Shown here: positions 5,254-7,040 of the stretch, piece by piece
Numbering within the stretch: the stretch's first letter is position 1
How the letters are laid out: every line of letters starts with the position of its first letter
Assembly: GCA_904502175.1 (NCBI GenBank)
Contig: CAJGDU010000056.1
Location: 1-7,040, forward strand
DNA: 7,040 nucleotides
From: Clostridiaceae bacterium
GTDB taxonomy: Bacteria; Bacillota; Clostridia; Oscillospirales; Acutalibacteraceae
Direction of reading: 5' to 3'
Position numbers and translations under genes: made by a program
The notes under the pieces: generated by a model
Told to the model about the DNA's origin: nothing
Databases searched by the model: none
What the model saw: the letters and a program-made list of their open reading frames with translations, nothing else

Positions 5254-6768
5254 ATGGCTGAAAACAAGAAGAACAATCCGGCCCAGGCGCCCGAACAGGA
5301 CCCCAACAGCCTGCGCCAGATCCGCATCGACAAGCTCCATGCCATGCAGGAGGCCGGGAACGACCCCTTCCAGGTCATGACCGCCACCCAGACGGCAAAG
5401 AGCATGGAGATCAAAAACAACTACGAAGACTTCGAAGAGAAAGAAGTCTCTGTCTGCGGACGCATGATCGCCCGCCGCATCATGGGCAAGGCCTCCTTCG
5501 CCCAGCTGCAGGACAGAGAGGGCAACATCCAGCTCTACGTCTCCCGGGACGACCTCGGTCAGGACGACTACCAGGCCTTCAAAAAGGCGTGGGACATCGG
5601 CGACATCCTCGAGGTCTCCGGCAAGGTCTTCAAGACCAAGACCGGAGAGATCAGCGTCCACGCGACGAAGGCGAAGCTTCTTTCCAAGTCCCTGCTGCCG
5701 CTGCCGGAGAAGTTCCACGGTCTGAAAGACGCGGACACCCGGTACCGCCAGCGCTATGTCGACCTCATCGTGAACCCGGAAGTCCGGGACACGTTCATCA
5801 AGCGCTCCAAGATCATCACCAGCGTCCGGAAGACCATGGATGACGCCGGGTACATCGAAGTCGAGACCCCGGTGCTCAACACCATCGCCGGCGGCGCCGC
5901 CGCCCGGCCCTTCGTCACCCATCACAACGCGCTGGACATCGACATGTACATGCGCATCGCCACCGAGCTGCCTCTGAAACGGCTCATCGTCGGCGGCATG
6001 GAGCGGGTGTATGAAATCGGCCGCATCTTCCGCAACGAAGGTATGGACGCGAAACACAACCCCGAGTTCACCACCATCGAGTTCTACGAGGCTTACACGG
6101 ACTACAACGGCATGATGGACCGCACGGAAGCCATCATCCGCAACGCCGCCATGGCAGCCAACGGGACCACGAAGGTCACCTACAAAGGCGTGGAGATGGA
6201 CTTAGGGAAACCCTTTGAGCGCCTCACCATGGCCGACGCGGTCAAGAAATATACCGGCATCGACTTCGAGGAGTTCTCCTGCGACCGGGAGAAGGCCCTG
6301 GAAGTGGCAAAGGAGAAGCATGTGGAAGTGGAGCCCGGCAAGGACTCCTGGGGCGAGATACTGGTCGCCTTCTACGACGAGTTCGTGGAGGAGAACCTGC
6401 AGCAGCCCACCTTCATCATCGACTATCCCGTCGAGGTCTCCGTGCTCACCAAGCGGAAACCCTCCAAGCCCTACCTCACCGAGCGGTTCGAGCTCTTCAT
6501 CTGCGGCGCCGAGTACGCCAACGCCTACTCCGAGCTCAACGACCCGCTGGACCAGGTCGAACGGTTCAAGCACCAGATCGAGCTGAGAGAGGCCGGCGAC
6601 GACGAGGCCGAGCTCATGGATGAAGACTTCATCCGGGCCCTCGAATACGGCATGCCGCCCACCGGCGGCTGCGGCATCGGCATCGACCGTCTGGTCATGC
6701 TGCTCACCGGCAACGAGAGCATCCGCGATGTGCTCCTGTTCCCGACCATGAAGCCGGAAGTCAAATAA
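5254..6768 (+). CDS. lysS: Lysyl-tRNA synthetase, class II
   Basis: Class II lysyl-tRNA synthetase, which charges tRNA-Lys with lysine in the cytoplasm. The 504-residue protein is full length. An N-terminal extension rich in Asn, Gln and Lys (1-20) precedes the anticodon-binding OB fold (about 64-142, with VCGRMIARRIMGKASFAQLQ). The catalytic domain then shows motif 1 (helix before YIEVETPVL, 200-208), the loop GGAAARPFVTHHNALDIDMY (213-232), motif 2 (FRNEGMDAKHNPEFTTIEFY, 259-278) and motif 3 (GGCGIGIDRLVMLL, 471-484, R479). TGAGGAG (5241-5247) overlaps the greA stop and sits 6 bases from the ATG, so coupling to greA is likely. A greA-lysS pair is seen in many Firmicutes. It is the last gene before the terminator. 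Confidence 0.98.
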   Translation: MAENKKNNPAQAPEQDPNSLRQIRIDKLHAMQEAGNDPFQVMTATQTAKSMEIKNNYEDFEEKEVSVCGRMIARRIMGKASFAQLQDREGNIQLYVSRDDLGQDDYQAFKKAWDIGDILEVSGKVFKTKTGEISVHATKAKLLSKSLLPLPEKFHGLKDADTRYRQRYVDLIVNPEVRDTFIKRSKIITSVRKTMDDAGYIEVETPVLNTIAGGAAARPFVTHHNALDIDMYMRIATELPLKRLIVGGMERVYEIGRIFRNEGMDAKHNPEFTTIEFYEAYTDYNGMMDRTEAIIRNAAMAANGTTKVTYKGVEMDLGKPFERLTMADAVKKYTGIDFEEFSCDREKALEVAKEKHVEVEPGKDSWGEILVAFYDEFVEENLQQPTFIIDYPVEVSVLTKRKPSKPYLTERFELFICGAEYANAYSELNDPLDQVERFKHQIELREAGDDEAELMDEDFIRALEYGMPPTGGCGIGIDRLVMLLTGNESIRDVLLFPTMKPEVK

Positions 6769-6780
6769 ATATCGACCCAA

Positions 6781-6818
6781 ACCGCAGAGATGGAACCTCC
6801 GTCTCTGCGGTCTTTTTT
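6781..6818 (+). terminator. Strong Rho-independent terminator after lysS
   Basis: ACCGCAGAGATGGA (6781-6794) pairs with TCCGTCTCTGCGGT (6798-6811) over 14 pairs, one of them T-G, with a three-base loop. CTTTTTT follows at once. It begins 12 bases after the lysS stop and most likely ends the five-gene operon. Confidence 0.95.
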
Positions 6819-6851
6819 GTCAAAAACTCGAAAAAGTATTTATTAAAATGC

Positions 6852-6879
6852 TTGACAAGTTTATAAATCGCTATATAAT
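6852..6879 (+). promoter_or_regulatory. Consensus sigma-A promoter of the ribbon-helix-helix gene
   Basis: TTGACA (6852-6857) and TATAAT (6874-6879) both match the consensus fully, with a 16-base spacer. A second, overlapping TATAAT lies at 6879-6884 but would need a 21-base spacer. A short palindrome TCGT-AAA-ACGA (6884-6894) covers the predicted start point and could be a regulator contact. The leader before the GTG is about 35 bases. Confidence 0.8.
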
Positions 6880-6921
6880 ATAATCGTAAAACGAAACCTG
6901 TCAAAAGGAGGGGAGCACCCT

Positions 6922-7040
6922 GTGGGAAAGAGTGTATATTCGCTGGCGCTCAGCGATGAGATCATCGCCGAAATAGACCGGCTCGCCTATCAGAACAATA
7001 CGAACCGCTCGGGTCTCATCAACAGCATCCTGGCGGAGTA
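6922..7040 (+). CDS. Ribbon-helix-helix (CopG/Arc-type) DNA-binding protein, 5' part only
   Basis: The first 39 codons of a gene cut off by the window end, starting at GTG 6922 with AAGGAGG (6905-6911) 10 bases upstream. The visible residues fit a ribbon-helix-helix fold: a beta strand SVYSLAL (4-10), helix A SDEIIAEIDRLAYQ (11-24), the turn NNTNRS (25-30) and the beginning of helix B GLINSILAE (31-39). In this fold two chains pair their strands to contact the DNA major groove. The NRSxLIN pattern resembles ribbon-helix-helix proteins I recall from Clostridia, whose targets I do not know. It could be an autoregulator, a plasmid-type antitoxin or a chromosomal regulator. No toxin partner can be seen because the downstream sequence is missing. 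Confidence 0.82.
   Translation, partial: MGKSVYSLALSDEIIAEIDRLAYQNNTNRSGLINSILAE

Noticed and set aside
5206..6057. A 283-codon minus-strand open frame opposite lysS
   Set aside because: Antisense shadow of a conserved synthetase gene, with no domain or ribosome binding site.

Overview
The window looks like a chromosomal housekeeping region of a low-copy, GC-rich member of the Clostridia, most likely the Oscillospiraceae/Ruminococcaceae. This is inferred from the gene content and order: a YmfH-type M16 peptidase, rplU-rpmA, holB next to ricT, and greA next to lysS. It is also supported by protein sequences of Firmicutes type, strong AGGAGG-like ribosome binding sites, and AT-rich intergenic promoters of sigma-A type set in GC-rich coding DNA. 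All genes are on the + strand. I see no mobile element, CRISPR array, tRNA or rRNA.

Layout. The left edge (2-580) is the 3' part of an M16B (YmfH-like) peptidase gene. A promoter with an 8-bp dyad around its -10 box follows, driving a small, very basic protein of unknown function (648-896). Next come a perfect 12-bp hairpin whose 3' arm contains the -35 box of the next promoter, a probable L21 leader RNA, and rplU-rpmA (1059-1652), which end in a terminator. A second near-consensus promoter (1716-1744) starts what looks like a five-gene operon: an eight-helix membrane protein of unknown function, holB (clamp-loader delta'), ricT (PSP1/Fe-S RNase Y specificity factor), greA (transcript-cleavage factor) and lysS (lysyl-tRNA synthetase). 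It ends at a strong terminator (6781-6818). At the right edge a consensus promoter drives the start of a ribbon-helix-helix DNA-binding protein, cut off by the window end.

How the genes fit together. Most are core information-processing genes: ribosome large subunit, replication clamp loading, RNA maturation, transcript cleavage and tRNA charging. Gaps inside the five-gene operon are only 3, 9, 34 and 10 bases, and several ribosome binding sites overlap the preceding stop codon, so translational coupling is likely.

I found no convincing undescribed system. The points most worth a second look are the promoter/dyad overlaps upstream of the small basic gene and rplU, L27 without the cleavable N-terminal extension together with no prp gene in the rplU-rpmA gap, and the uncharacterised membrane protein heading the replication/RNA/translation operon.
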